From assembly GCA_018475625.1 (NCBI GenBank), contig JAAKEZ010000015.1, forward strand, positions 1 to 35,684: a stretch of 35,684 nt of DNA, given 5' to 3'. Position numbers and translations under genes: made by a program. The stretch comes from Candidatus Bathyarchaeota archaeon A05DMB-2. GTDB lineage: Archaea; Thermoproteota; Bathyarchaeia; Bathyarchaeales; Bathycorpusculaceae. Under the pieces are notes generated by a model. That model did no database searches. It saw only the letters and a program-made list of their open reading frames with translations, and was not told where the DNA came from. This document shows, piece by piece, positions 9,741 through 16,820 of the stretch. The stretch's first letter is position 1; every line of letters starts with the position of its first letter.

Positions 9741-9780
9741 TATAAATAGATTACGTTATATACCCGTATCTATTTAAATA
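9741..9780 (+). promoter_or_regulatory. Tandem TATA-like boxes upstream of the TBP gene
   Basis: Three TATA-like elements follow each other: tataaata (9741-9748), ttatatac (~9756-9763) and tttaaata (9773-9780). Given the usual ~25-base spacing, the first two would start transcripts around 9770 and 9785, giving leaders of 15-30 bases that include GTGAG before the ATG at 9800. The third would start at about the start codon itself. Because the gene encodes TBP, clustering of its own binding sites is suggestive of autoregulation. Confidence 0.5.
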
Positions 9781-9799
9781 GACAACACACGTGAGTTGA

Positions 9800-10360
9800 A
9801 TGAGCAGAAGAAAACCGATAATCTCAATCCAGAATATCGTAGCTTCAGTATCCCTGAACCAGAAGATAGACCTGCAGAAAATAGTGGAAAAGTTCCCGCA
9901 AACCGAATACAACCCCAGCGTTTTTCCAGGTCTGGTCTTCCGCTTGAAAAAACCGAAGACTGCCACTTTAATATTCGGCACGGGCAAGATGGTCTGCACA
10001 GGCGCCAAATCAGAGAAAGAATCTCGAAGCGCTGTGGAAAAAGTTGTGAAGGAACTCAGAGGGCAAGGAATCCAGATAACAGAGAAGCCCGTCGTTAACA
10101 TCCAAAACATCGTTGCTTCCGCGGAGTTGGGCGGCGAAATTGACCTTGAAAGCCTTGTGTTCAAACTCCCCAGAGTCATGTACGAGCCGGAGCAGTTTCC
10201 AGGCGCCGTCTACAGGATGGACGACCCGCAAGTTGTGTTCCTAATCTTCTCGGCAGGCAAGCTCGTCTGCGTCGGCGCCAAGAAGGAAGAGCAGGTCTAC
10301 GAGGCGGTTGACAAAATCCAGAAGTTGCTTGAAGATAAAGAGCTAATCTACTACCCGTAA
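9800..10360 (+). CDS. tbp: TATA-box binding protein
   Basis: General transcription factor that binds and bends the TATA box to recruit TFB and RNA polymerase. The 186-aa saddle consists of two repeats: ~7-90 (IISIQNIVASVSL...) and ~98-180 (VVNIQNIVASAEL...). The four DNA-intercalating phenylalanines are present at F42, F59, F133 and F150, in the motifs F-P-G and IF-x-x-GK. KMVCTGAKS and KLVCVGAKK are the family signatures. There is no acidic C-terminal tail beyond ELIYYP. GTGAG lies 4 bases before the ATG. The 3' end overlaps the convergent nucleotidyltransferase gene by 10 bases. Confidence 0.98.
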   Translation: MSRRKPIISIQNIVASVSLNQKIDLQKIVEKFPQTEYNPSVFPGLVFRLKKPKTATLIFGTGKMVCTGAKSEKESRSAVEKVVKELRGQGIQITEKPVVNIQNIVASAELGGEIDLESLVFKLPRVMYEPEQFPGAVYRMDDPQVVFLIFSAGKLVCVGAKKEEQVYEAVDKIQKLLEDKELIYYP

Positions 10361-10971
10361 TTTTGAGCCATCTTTTTCATTTTTCTTCGTACTGCAGGAT
10401 TCTCGTCAGCCAACCGCTTGAGCGCCATTTCAAACGTCTCATCAGCAGACAGTTCCCTCTTAATGAAGACGCCTGTTCTGCCCACCTCATCACGCTTCAA
10501 CAACGTCCGCACTCGGTCTCGCACGGTTTCAACCGATATCCCGAGAGTTTTGGCCGTTTGCTCTTCCTTGCCGATGATGCTGCTTTCCACATGCCCTTTC
10601 TCCGTGGGTTCAATTAACATCAGCCGCTTGTCCACTCCTGTAACACGCGCACTTGCGTTTAGCTGAGCGAGGTTTGCTTCGCCGCCGAACCTGTAAAACT
10701 CAGTTTCCACTTTCCGCATCCGTATCAGAGGAAACGAAATACTTGTACGCGGGTCAATTTCGATGTAGGCTTTCACGGCGTATGTTGGCGTCGCCTGAAC
10801 CATCACCCGAGAACTGACGTGGATTCTGGCTTTTTCCAGCGCGGTTTCCACGAGAAACGAGGACTGCGGCTCACGTATGAAAACATCTACGTCGCTGTTC
10901 TTGTTCACGTCACCTCGGGCAACGCTGCCATGCACTGACGTCTGCAGGTGGAGGCTGTCGAGTGCCGCCAT
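10351..10971 (-). CDS. Predicted nucleotidyltransferase (COG1665-like), N-terminus uncertain
   Basis: The signature HGSVARGDVNKNSDVDVF is the G-S-x(n)-D-x-D metal-binding motif of the DNA polymerase beta superfamily. Downstream lie a beta-rich region (YAVKAYIEIDP) and a helical C-terminus with an HTH-like part (TAKTLGISVETVRDRVRTLLKR). The exact reaction is unknown. The first ATG in frame (10971) leaves only ~16 residues before the motif. The frame stays open upstream to 11088 and reads KEVIYDSKHWALLTELREK, which looks like a genuine family N-terminus but has no ATG, GTG or TTG. An ATG in another frame at 11051 would join it if one base were restored. The true start is therefore probably near 11051. 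Convergent with tbp (10-base overlap). Confidence 0.83.
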   Translation of the reverse strand: MAALDSLHLQTSVHGSVARGDVNKNSDVDVFIREPQSSFLVETALEKARIHVSSRVMVQATPTYAVKAYIEIDPRTSISFPLIRMRKVETEFYRFGGEANLAQLNASARVTGVDKRLMLIEPTEKGHVESSIIGKEEQTAKTLGISVETVRDRVRTLLKRDEVGRTGVFIKRELSADETFEMALKRLADENPAVRRKMKKMAQNYG

Positions 10972-11165
10972 TATGTTATTGGCTTTTTCTCGGAGCTCCG
11001 TTAAAAGAGCCCAATGCTTGCTGTCGTAGATAACTTCTTTGTACTCTGCATGCCTTGTTGGTTTGGTCGCCGTTTGCGTCGCCTCTCTTTATGCTTTTAG
11101 TGTGTAGGGTTTATTTAGTTAATTTGGCAATTCAAAACACGACATACACGTGAAGTCTGATAAAC

Positions 11166-12110
11166 ATGAACGTTACCGATAATCGCTGCAACGCTTGCAA
11201 CCGCCGAGAAGCCTTTTTTTTCAGACCGTACTCTGGAGAAAGGCTCTGCCGAAAATGCTTTGCCGAATCAATTGAAGCGAAAGTGAGGGCGACCATCACC
11301 AAATACCGCATGTTCCGGTTTGATGACAGAATAGCTGTGGCGGTTTCCGGCGGCAAGGACAGCCTGAGTCTCCTGCATGTGTTATCCAAGATGGAGCGGC
11401 GCCATCCAAAGGCTTCGCTTGTAGCCGTCATCGTTGATGAGGGTATCAAGGGCTACAGGGATGAGGCGTTGAGGATTGCAGTGGAAGCTTGCAGAAAGCT
11501 AGGGATAGAACACCATGTCGAGTCGTTTAAGGGACTTTATGGCTTCACACTTGACGAGATAACCGCGCAGAAGAGTCAGAGAGACGAGCGGGAGCTTACA
11601 TCCTGCGCCTACTGTGGTGTTCTGCGGCGGAGAGCACTCAACGTGGGGGCTCTTGCGGTTGGGGCGAACAGAATTGCCACGGCGCACACGTTGGATGATG
11701 AAGTTCAAACAGCGTTGATGAATATTTTCCGCGGAGACATTTCACGGTTGGCTAAGGAAAAGCCTGTAACGGATGAGGTGCATCAGCGGCTCGTACAGAA
11801 AGTGAAGCCCCTCTGCGAGATTCCGGAGAAGGAGAGCGCCTTGTACGCTTATGTTAAAGGCATCAGGTTTCAGGATACGCCGTGTCCCTACGCTTCGGAA
11901 GCTTTGAGGAATGATATCCGCGCGTTACTTAACATGATGGAGGAGAAGCATGCTGGGACGAAATTCACGGTTTTCAAAGCTATGGAGCGCATCCGTCCCG
12001 CGCTGGTTGACGTCGCCAAGAACGACGGCTTCAGATACTGCGCAGAATGCGGAGAACCTGCTTCAGCTGAACTCTGCAAAGTGTGCGAAATGCTGCGGCG
12101 CATGAGTTAG
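11166..12110 (+). CDS. ttuA: tRNA 2-thiolation protein, TtuA/Ncs6 family
   Basis: ATP-dependent tRNA sulfurtransferase that adenylates a uridine and replaces its oxygen with sulfur. In order: an N-terminal zinc finger (C8, C11, C28, C31), the PP-loop SGGKDS (61-66), and three cysteines expected to hold an Fe-S cluster (C147 and C150 in CAYCG, C240 in TPCPY). TAHTLDDEVQT lies at ~172-182. A second C-terminal zinc finger has C292, C295, C304 and C307. The 314-aa length fits TIGR00269-type proteins. Whether it modifies position 54 (TtuA) or wobble 34 (NcsA) cannot be decided from the sequence. Its 3' end overlaps the convergent DUF1922 gene by 4 bases. Confidence 0.94.
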   Translation: MNVTDNRCNACNRREAFFFRPYSGERLCRKCFAESIEAKVRATITKYRMFRFDDRIAVAVSGGKDSLSLLHVLSKMERRHPKASLVAVIVDEGIKGYRDEALRIAVEACRKLGIEHHVESFKGLYGFTLDEITAQKSQRDERELTSCAYCGVLRRRALNVGALAVGANRIATAHTLDDEVQTALMNIFRGDISRLAKEKPVTDEVHQRLVQKVKPLCEIPEKESALYAYVKGIRFQDTPCPYASEALRNDIRALLNMMEEKHAGTKFTVFKAMERIRPALVDVAKNDGFRYCAECGEPASAELCKVCEMLRRMS

Positions 12111-12316
12111 AGCTGCGTGCGGTTGAAGCCTTTTTGTTTTTTCAGTTCTCGCAGAACTTCTGAAGCCGTGAAAGCGTCTTCGGCTGAAGCCAGTTTTCTG
12201 GCGCTTTTTGTGTCTATTCGCGCGCCGCAGTAGGGGCAGGTTCTTGTTTTTTTATCTCCAGCCGCGAGAAGTAAGCCGCTGCATCGGCTGCATTCTATGA
12301 TGTTTGTTTGTCCCAT
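12107..12316 (-). CDS. DUF1922-like zinc-ribbon protein
   Basis: Small archaeal zinc-ribbon protein of ~69 aa with unknown function. C-S-R-C and C-P-Y-C form the metal knuckles. They are followed by the motif ARKLASAEDAFTASEVLREL, which closely resembles the beta-sheet-then-helix layout recalled for DUF1922 (e.g. a Methanothermobacter member ending RADDFEEASELVRKLQ). The frame is open to 12349, but ATG 12316 has AAAGG 8 bases upstream and starts just before the first knuckle, so it is preferred. It is convergent with ttuA and overlaps its stop. A link to RNA or tRNA metabolism is inferred only from position. Confidence 0.75.
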   Translation of the reverse strand: MGQTNIIECSRCSGLLLAAGDKKTRTCPYCGARIDTKSARKLASAEDAFTASEVLRELKKQKGFNRTQL

Positions 12317-12384
12317 GTCATGTACCTTTTCCGAAAGACTTTTCCACACACAATTAGATAAAGTTAGGGAGGCGCGAGCGTACG

Positions 12385-12744
12385 ATGAGCGGGGAAAGCC
12401 CGAGAAGGAATCAGCATTTGATGGAGCTTGCTGTGCGGTACTTTAAGAAGGAAGGATACAAGGTGAAGAGTGAAAGCACAGTGCTTGAAGGTTACAGCGG
12501 CATCAGCAGGCAGTTTGACTTGATTGTCCAAAAGGGACGTGCAGAGCAGGGTGTCTGGATTCGCGACTGGAACCGCACTATAGGCGTCAACATAATAATA
12601 GGCTTGGACACGGCTTCGGAGGATGTGGGGTTATCCAATCCCATATTGATTGGTGAAAAGTTCAGCGACCACGCCAAGTCTTACTCGAACAGACGTAAAA
12701 TCACTTTGTTGACGAAGCAGAAGATTGCTATGAGCCTCAGGTAA
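12385..12744 (+). CDS. Small restriction-endonuclease-like (PD-(D/E)XK-like) protein
   Basis: The 119-aa protein reads like the N-terminal half of an archaeal Mrr/restriction-endonuclease fold: a helix (LMELAVRYFKKEGY), a strand (KVKSESTVLEG), then GISRQFDLIVQKG, which holds the Asp of the nuclease core. The usual following E-x-K is not clear; VWIRDW stands there, so activity is doubtful. The remainder (GVNIIIGLDTASEDVG, PILIGEKFSDHAKSYS) resembles the later helix-strand part of these domains. AGGGAGG lies 12-13 bases before the ATG. A role in nucleic-acid repair or processing is only a guess. Confidence 0.65.
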   Translation: MSGESPRRNQHLMELAVRYFKKEGYKVKSESTVLEGYSGISRQFDLIVQKGRAEQGVWIRDWNRTIGVNIIIGLDTASEDVGLSNPILIGEKFSDHAKSYSNRRKITLLTKQKIAMSLR

Positions 12745-12760
12745 ACGAGAGAAGGAAATT

Positions 12761-13351
12761 ATGAAAAGAAAAAAAGCTGCTTTGGCAGTAATCCCTGTTG
12801 CGACTGTAATTATTGTTTTTTGTGCTGGGACTGTTTTCTGTGACGAAAAGTTACCCTTTTTCAAGAAATCTAACCGTTAGACCGATTGAAACGAATCTTG
12901 GTGGTCCCCTTGAAGCTGTTTACTATGCTAATTTTACTGATTCTAACAATTATGTTGGGGCATTATTTTTAAGGATGGAATACAGTCCGCCTAACCAGTC
13001 TTCAACAAAATATACCTGAGCATCAAGCGTAATACAAATGTTGAGATAGATTCCATGGCTCTGCGGTTTCGTTCGCCGAAAATACTAACAGTCTATCTTG
13101 AAACTAACAATCCTCGGGGCGTTACTTACACCTTTTCACTAGAACACCTCGATACTTACGTTGTTAGCATCGATGATTTCGGAGAATTAGGTCGCATGAA
13201 TGGCGACGTAGATTTTAACTTTATATTGCACACAAGCGAGGATGAACCTAACGAATTATTCTTTTCAGCAGATGTTTCTATGCATTACAAGATGCCGCTG
13301 CAGTTGACAACCTTGAAAGCACATGCCTCCACCAACACGTACATTCCGTAA
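12761..13351 (+). pseudogene. Broken gene for a membrane-anchored beta-rich protein (two compensating frameshifts)
   Basis: An ATG at 12761 preceded by GAAGGA begins KRKKAALAVIPVATVIIVF, a clear membrane or signal segment. The frame then stops at TAG after SNR. Continuation is in the next frame, from about 12835 (YPFSRNLTVRPIETNLGG to ~13000). The original frame then resumes with NKIYLSIKRNTNVEIDS and runs to 13351 (...STNTYIP). Together the parts make a plausible protein of ~195 residues with one anchor and a beta-rich ectodomain. Two single-base changes, one near 12835 and a reverse one near 12995, would be enough. It is either decayed or carries two sequencing indels. The family is unknown. 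Confidence 0.6.
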
Positions 13352-13356
13352 GGCGT

Positions 13357-13944
13357 TTAGGCTCTTAAGTACTCTTCGGTTAAGCCTTCGCGTTCCAGCA
13401 TGCCCAGCCAGTCCACGCAGCCCACCCCGCATTTCTTGTTTTCGTTTAGGACGGCGATGATTTCGTCCACGACCACATCCACTGTTTTTCCCGTGATGTC
13501 CAATTCGCACACCTTTTCTTTTCCGTGTTCCTGCAGCGCCTCGATTAGGCAGACGTCTAGGATTTCTGAGGCGAGGTTTTCCCAGAGCTTGTTGCCTTGG
13601 AAGCCGCATTTTTCCATGAAGCCACGTAGTTCTATGGGATTTCTGCGGAGGACGAAGATGCGGGTGACGTAGTCTTTGGGGACGACCGCGGCGGCGAAGT
13701 GTCCGTCAACTATTATGGCTGGTTTTTCCTCGGCGTCTATGGTTTGGCGCATCTCCTTAAGCATCTTTTGCTCGTTGATTATTATGGTGTTGCGTTCAGC
13801 GTCTTTTTCCATGGTTAGGTTGTGTGTTTCGGCGAACTCTGTTAGGTTGATGTAGCGTGCGTTTAGCCGTGTTGTGAGTTGTTTGGCTGTGGTGGTTTTG
13901 CCGACGCACGGTGTACCTGTTATGAGGATGACGCGTTTTTCCAT
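13357..13944 (-). CDS. AK6/Fap7-type adenylate kinase family NMP kinase
   Basis: Small P-loop nucleoside monophosphate kinase of the AK6 (hCINAP/Fap7, COG1936) type. The eukaryotic relatives act in late small-subunit ribosome maturation and also have adenylate kinase activity. The Walker A motif GTPCVGKTT occupies residues 10-18. VDGHFAAAVVPKDYV (~79-93) and FVLRRNPIELRGFMEKCGF (~98-116) follow the AK6 NMP-binding and LID layout. The C-terminus (~175-195) has an extra KKCGVGCVDWLGML tail, common in the archaeal members. At 195 aa the length is normal. It stands alone, divergent from the GNAT remnant. Confidence 0.9.
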   Translation of the reverse strand: MEKRVILITGTPCVGKTTTAKQLTTRLNARYINLTEFAETHNLTMEKDAERNTIIINEQKMLKEMRQTIDAEEKPAIIVDGHFAAAVVPKDYVTRIFVLRRNPIELRGFMEKCGFQGNKLWENLASEILDVCLIEALQEHGKEKVCELDITGKTVDVVVDEIIAVLNENKKCGVGCVDWLGMLEREGLTEEYLRA

Positions 13945-14120
13945 AATTGGTATTAGGTGCAGGTGATAGTTATTATTTTTGTTTTGGAGTGTCGAAAAAC
14001 AAATTGAATATTTCTAGTTATTTTTTGGTTATTTTTCCAACTTTCCCATCCAAATAGCTCGTGATTTGCTAGCTCATTATTTTAAAGACGGATGCCTATG
14101 ATATTTCAAAACAATAGTGG

Positions 14121-14617
14121 TTGCACATATATATACGAGAAACAACCGACACTGATCTAAACGATATATTATCCGTAGAACGTGAAGCTTTCAACTCCAA
14201 TAAAGAAGCCAACTTGACAAAGGATATGTTAGCGGACCCAATCGCAAAACCGCTCTTATCGCTTATGGCATTTATTGAGGGGCGACCTGCAGTGTACACT
14301 CTCTTCACCAAAGCGCACCTCTCTAACAATCCCAAGGTTGCAGTTTCGTTTTTGGCTCCGTTGGCAGTCGTACCTGAGTTTCAAAGACAGGGAGTCGGCG
14401 GTAGTCAGGTGTGGATTTAGTGTTTGTGGCGGGACATCCTGATTATTATCCGCGTCATGGATTCGCGCCAGCGGGCAAACTCGACTTCGAGACGCATCAT
14501 CCGATTCCTGAAAAACATGCTGACGCATGGATGGTTCAAGCGCTTTGCCAGGATGTGATTTGCTCTGTTTCGGGCAAAGTAATTTGCTGTGACGGGTTGA
14601 ATAAGCCTCAGCTCTGA
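14121..14617 (+). pseudogene. GNAT N-acetyltransferase pseudogene with internal deletion
   Basis: The first part, from a TTG at 14121, reads IRETTDTDLNDILSVEREAF and then LAPLAVVPEFQRQGVGG, the acetyl-CoA-binding motif A start of YhbS-like (COG3153) acetyltransferases. At about 14402 the frame changes. Motif B resumes as VDLVFVAGHPDYYPRHGF, followed by the usual end AWMVQAL. The helix of roughly 18-20 residues that normally joins motifs A and B is missing, so this is more than a one-base error: the CoA site is interrupted. A TATA-like run (catatatata) overlaps the beginning. It is probably nonfunctional. Confidence 0.75.
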
Positions 14618-14684
14618 CGAGAATGATGGAAGGTTTTATTGCTCTGCGGTGAGCCCTCTCCCTAAGTGCGAGTTTTGACGGGTA

Positions 14685-14692
14685 TGTTTATT
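14685..14692 (+). promoter_or_regulatory. Possible TATA box of the RNase P RNA gene
   Basis: TGTTTATT lies ~25-30 bases upstream of the predicted RNA 5' end (14716), the expected archaeal spacing. The match to a consensus TATA box is moderate. Confidence 0.35.
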
Positions 14693-14715
14693 GGTTGCAA
14701 CTGCGCATCCTATTG

Positions 14716-15037
14716 TGGGCTGGCGAGTTGGTGTGTGGCTTTCGGGCCCTGAAAATGTTTGAAGGGTCTGAGGAAACTCCGCCCACGCGTAGAATTGCAG
14801 TCCTCTGGACAGGGCGAGAGCCTTGGCAACGGAGCAGAAACGACACGTCCACGCGGTACATGTCTGTGATGCGCCTGTAAAGCGTTGAGTTTACCGTGTG
14901 GAAGCGGTGAAACGGCCGTCCTGCAAGTGGAAAGGGCAAACAGACGCCGATGAGGAATCTACCGGAAGGCGCGGGTAGCCCGATTAGCCGAATGTCACAA
15001 AAAACAAAAGGCGGGTTACGTCCAACACACCAGCCCA
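14716..15037 (+). ncRNA. rnpB: RNase P RNA
   Basis: This is the catalytic RNA that removes tRNA 5' leaders. Ends were set by P1 pairing: tgggctgg (14716-14723) with ccagccca (15030-15037). Close to the 5' side stands the conserved box GAGGAAACTCCGCCC (14770-14784). Close to the 3' side lies ACAAAAGGCGGGTTACG (~15004-15020), the conserved partner that closes P4. CTGCAAGTGG, AGGGCAAACAGACGCCGATG and GGCGCGGGTAGCCCGA fit the middle conserved regions and the P10-P12 area. The length of ~322 nt is typical of archaeal type A. Short reading frames on both strands here are incidental. Confidence 0.92.
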
Positions 15038-15041
15038 TGTG

Positions 15042-15065
15042 AAAAACACTGTTTTTGTTTTTGTT
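15042..15065 (+). terminator. Terminator after RNase P RNA
   Basis: AAAAAC-ACT-GTTTTT forms a small hairpin (15042-15056) immediately followed by more T runs to 15065. It starts five bases after the P1 helix. Confidence 0.55.
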
Positions 15066-15192
15066 CCGCTGCTTTTTGGTGCGTTAGTTTTTAAATAGTT
15101 GAATCGTGTGAATCGTGATTATCATACCTATGCTTCAACTAGTTCCTCGACCGAGAGCAAGAACGCCAGTTCTTTCTGTGCTTCCTTGAGGT

Positions 15193-15204
15193 AGCTTAAA
15201 ATAG
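15193..15204 (+). promoter_or_regulatory. TATA-like box before the SGNH hydrolase gene
   Basis: GCTTAAAATAGA lies ~55-60 bases upstream of the ATG at 15256 and would give a leader of about 30 bases containing AAGGA. A second run, TTTTTAAATA (15088-15097), has no clear gene to serve within its ~25-base reach. Confidence 0.35.
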
Positions 15205-15255
15205 ACGTGTGTTCAATTTTTGGGAAACAACTGACTGGGGAAATTAAGGACGGCC

Positions 15256-15924
15256 ATGGCCACTGCCAAAAAGACGTTGCTGGCGTTTGGAATTGTTATC
15301 CTTATAATGACGTCGTCTTCAATGGTCCTGTTTTTGGCAAGCGGCAACGTGAACAATGCTGGCCAAATTCGCGTGGCGTGTGTAGGGGACAGCATTACAG
15401 AAGGGTCAGGATACACTGTAAGTCTGCAAGCCATGCTTGGCGCCGGATACCTGGTGGGTAACTTCGGAGTTTCCGGGTCAACCGTAATGCTAAGCTCGGA
15501 TAAACCATACATGAATCAACTGGCGTTCCAGAAAGCGAAGATGTTCCAACCTTCCATCGTGGTGATTATGCTAGGCACCAATGACGCCAGACAAAACGTG
15601 ACTAAATTAGTCGACAAGTTTCAAGCTGATTACAGGAGGCTGATTGAGGCATACCAAACGCTTGAAAGCGACCCTGAGATTTGGCTAGTGAAGCCTCCTC
15701 CAATATTCGAAAATAACTTGAACTTGAACAACACGAACCTGGAGAAGGACGTGATCCCCAGTATAGACCAGGTGGCAAATGAACTTGACTTGTCCACGAT
15801 TGACATTAACCAGCTTTTATTAGAGCACCCTGAGTACTTCGGCGATGGCGTTCATCCCAACAGTGAAGCCGCATATCTAATTGCTAGTGAAATCAGTCAA
15901 GCTTTAGCTTCCAACGGGTCCTAA
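15256..15924 (+). CDS. Exported SGNH/GDSL-type hydrolase
   Basis: Esterase or lipase-like hydrolase, exported or membrane-anchored. Residues ~6-29 form a signal or anchor helix. All four SGNH blocks are visible: block I VGDSITEGSG with nucleophile S46, block II G74 (NFGVSGST), block III GTND with N109, and block V DGVHP with D197 and H200. The length of 222 aa is usual for single-domain members. AAGGA lies 6 bases before the ATG. The block III and V spacing resembles carbohydrate-esterase/sialate-esterase-like members, so the substrate may be acylated polysaccharide, but this is inference. It stands alone on this strand. Confidence 0.92.
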   Translation: MATAKKTLLAFGIVILIMTSSSMVLFLASGNVNNAGQIRVACVGDSITEGSGYTVSLQAMLGAGYLVGNFGVSGSTVMLSSDKPYMNQLAFQKAKMFQPSIVVIMLGTNDARQNVTKLVDKFQADYRRLIEAYQTLESDPEIWLVKPPPIFENNLNLNNTNLEKDVIPSIDQVANELDLSTIDINQLLLEHPEYFGDGVHPNSEAAYLIASEISQALASNGS

Positions 15925-15989
15925 ATTAGCACCTTTTAGGTGACGTGGGGTTATGGGCATTGCGTTTTGTAAAAAGGAGGAATGGGCCG

Positions 15990-16610
15990 TTATTGTCTGG
16001 TTAGTATGAGGCTGTTGGTTGCAGTGTAGACCTCTTGCTCGTACGCCATGCTCCAGTGGTCGCTCCAAGTTGCTGTAATTATATCGGTGGTGAAGTTGCA
16101 TTCGGCTACGGTTCGATCTCCTGTTTTGAGTGTTAATCGTGTCCCGCTGATTATGCCTTTGAGAAACATCGGTGAAACATCAGGCGTGTATCCTGAATCC
16201 GCGATTAATTGGCGGTTAGAAACCGTGAACTGCACCTCAACGTCTACGACATTTTCGTCGCTTGTCGCGGTGATAGTCCAAATCATGCTGCGGTTCTCTG
16301 AGCCTACTTCTTGGAGTACGCCGAAGGTTTCGAAGTCTGTTCTGATGTAAAACGTTACGGGAAACGCAGTTTTCCATGTACCCTCCAATTCCCTTGCCGG
16401 AGTCAACGATGTAGCGCCCTGTGTATCCGTGTTTGTTGACGGTTGAAATTCATCAAAAAAGCCCAAATAATAAAATGAAGCAAAAACAACAACAAAAGCT
16501 ATGATTATTATCGCTACGGTTTGCAATTTTGACAATTGCTTCGGAGCTTGTTTACCAGAGTCAGCCACGGTCAACCAATTCACCATTCTTGAATCAGACC
16601 GCATAAGCAA
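15990..16610 (-). CDS. Membrane-anchored protein of unknown function
   Basis: The protein has at most 206 aa. A single membrane helix (~31-51, VAIIIIAFVVVFASFYYLGFF) is followed by a Thr/Ser-rich linker and a beta-rich ectodomain (~72-206) with repeated short strands such as FETFGVLQEV, SMIWTITAT and RLTLKTGDRTVAEC. It resembles other anchored ectodomain proteins of this organism but no family is recognised. Possible starts are TTG 16610, ATG 16604 and ATG 16586 (MVNWLTVADS); none has a clear ribosome binding site. It is convergent with the SGNH gene. Confidence 0.72.
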   Translation of the reverse strand: MLMRSDSRMVNWLTVADSGKQAPKQLSKLQTVAIIIIAFVVVFASFYYLGFFDEFQPSTNTDTQGATSLTPARELEGTWKTAFPVTFYIRTDFETFGVLQEVGSENRSMIWTITATSDENVVDVEVQFTVSNRQLIADSGYTPDVSPMFLKGIISGTRLTLKTGDRTVAECNFTTDIITATWSDHWSMAYEQEVYTATNSLILTRQ

Positions 16611-16756
16611 TTAACCGTTATGTCGCCAAAATACTTCTGCTGAATACATAGCTACTCTCCAGAGTGATGGTACAATTTCTTTATCTAAGGGGCTATAGAG
16701 TGCCCTCAAATACTATTTTTTCAACGGGCTTTGTGACTGCTTACACACAATCACGT

Positions 16757-16776
16757 ATATTTAATACTGTTTTATA
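16757..16776 (+). promoter_or_regulatory. TATA-like box before the eqolisin gene
   Basis: tatatttaat (16757-16766) and gttttata (16769-16776) lie 45-65 bases upstream of the ATG at 16821, giving a short leader if used. Confidence 0.35.
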
Positions 16777-16820
16777 GGTAGTAGATAGTAGCACAGTACA
16801 CTTGTAACGAAATACTGCAA

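Noticed and set aside
1189-14632. Shared word acgagaatgatggaa at ~1189 and ~14618
   Set aside because: One 15-base match between two places in 35 kb is near chance expectation; flanking similarity is only a few bases.
14688-15038. Frames on both strands over the RNase P RNA
   Set aside because: The region has the conserved boxes and end pairing of RNase P RNA.
15128-15250. Minus-strand frame ending SYLKEAQKELAFLLSVEEL-VEA
   Set aside because: The helix looks protein-like, but no start codon or promoter is visible and it runs into the antisense of the SGNH gene; it is too weak to call.
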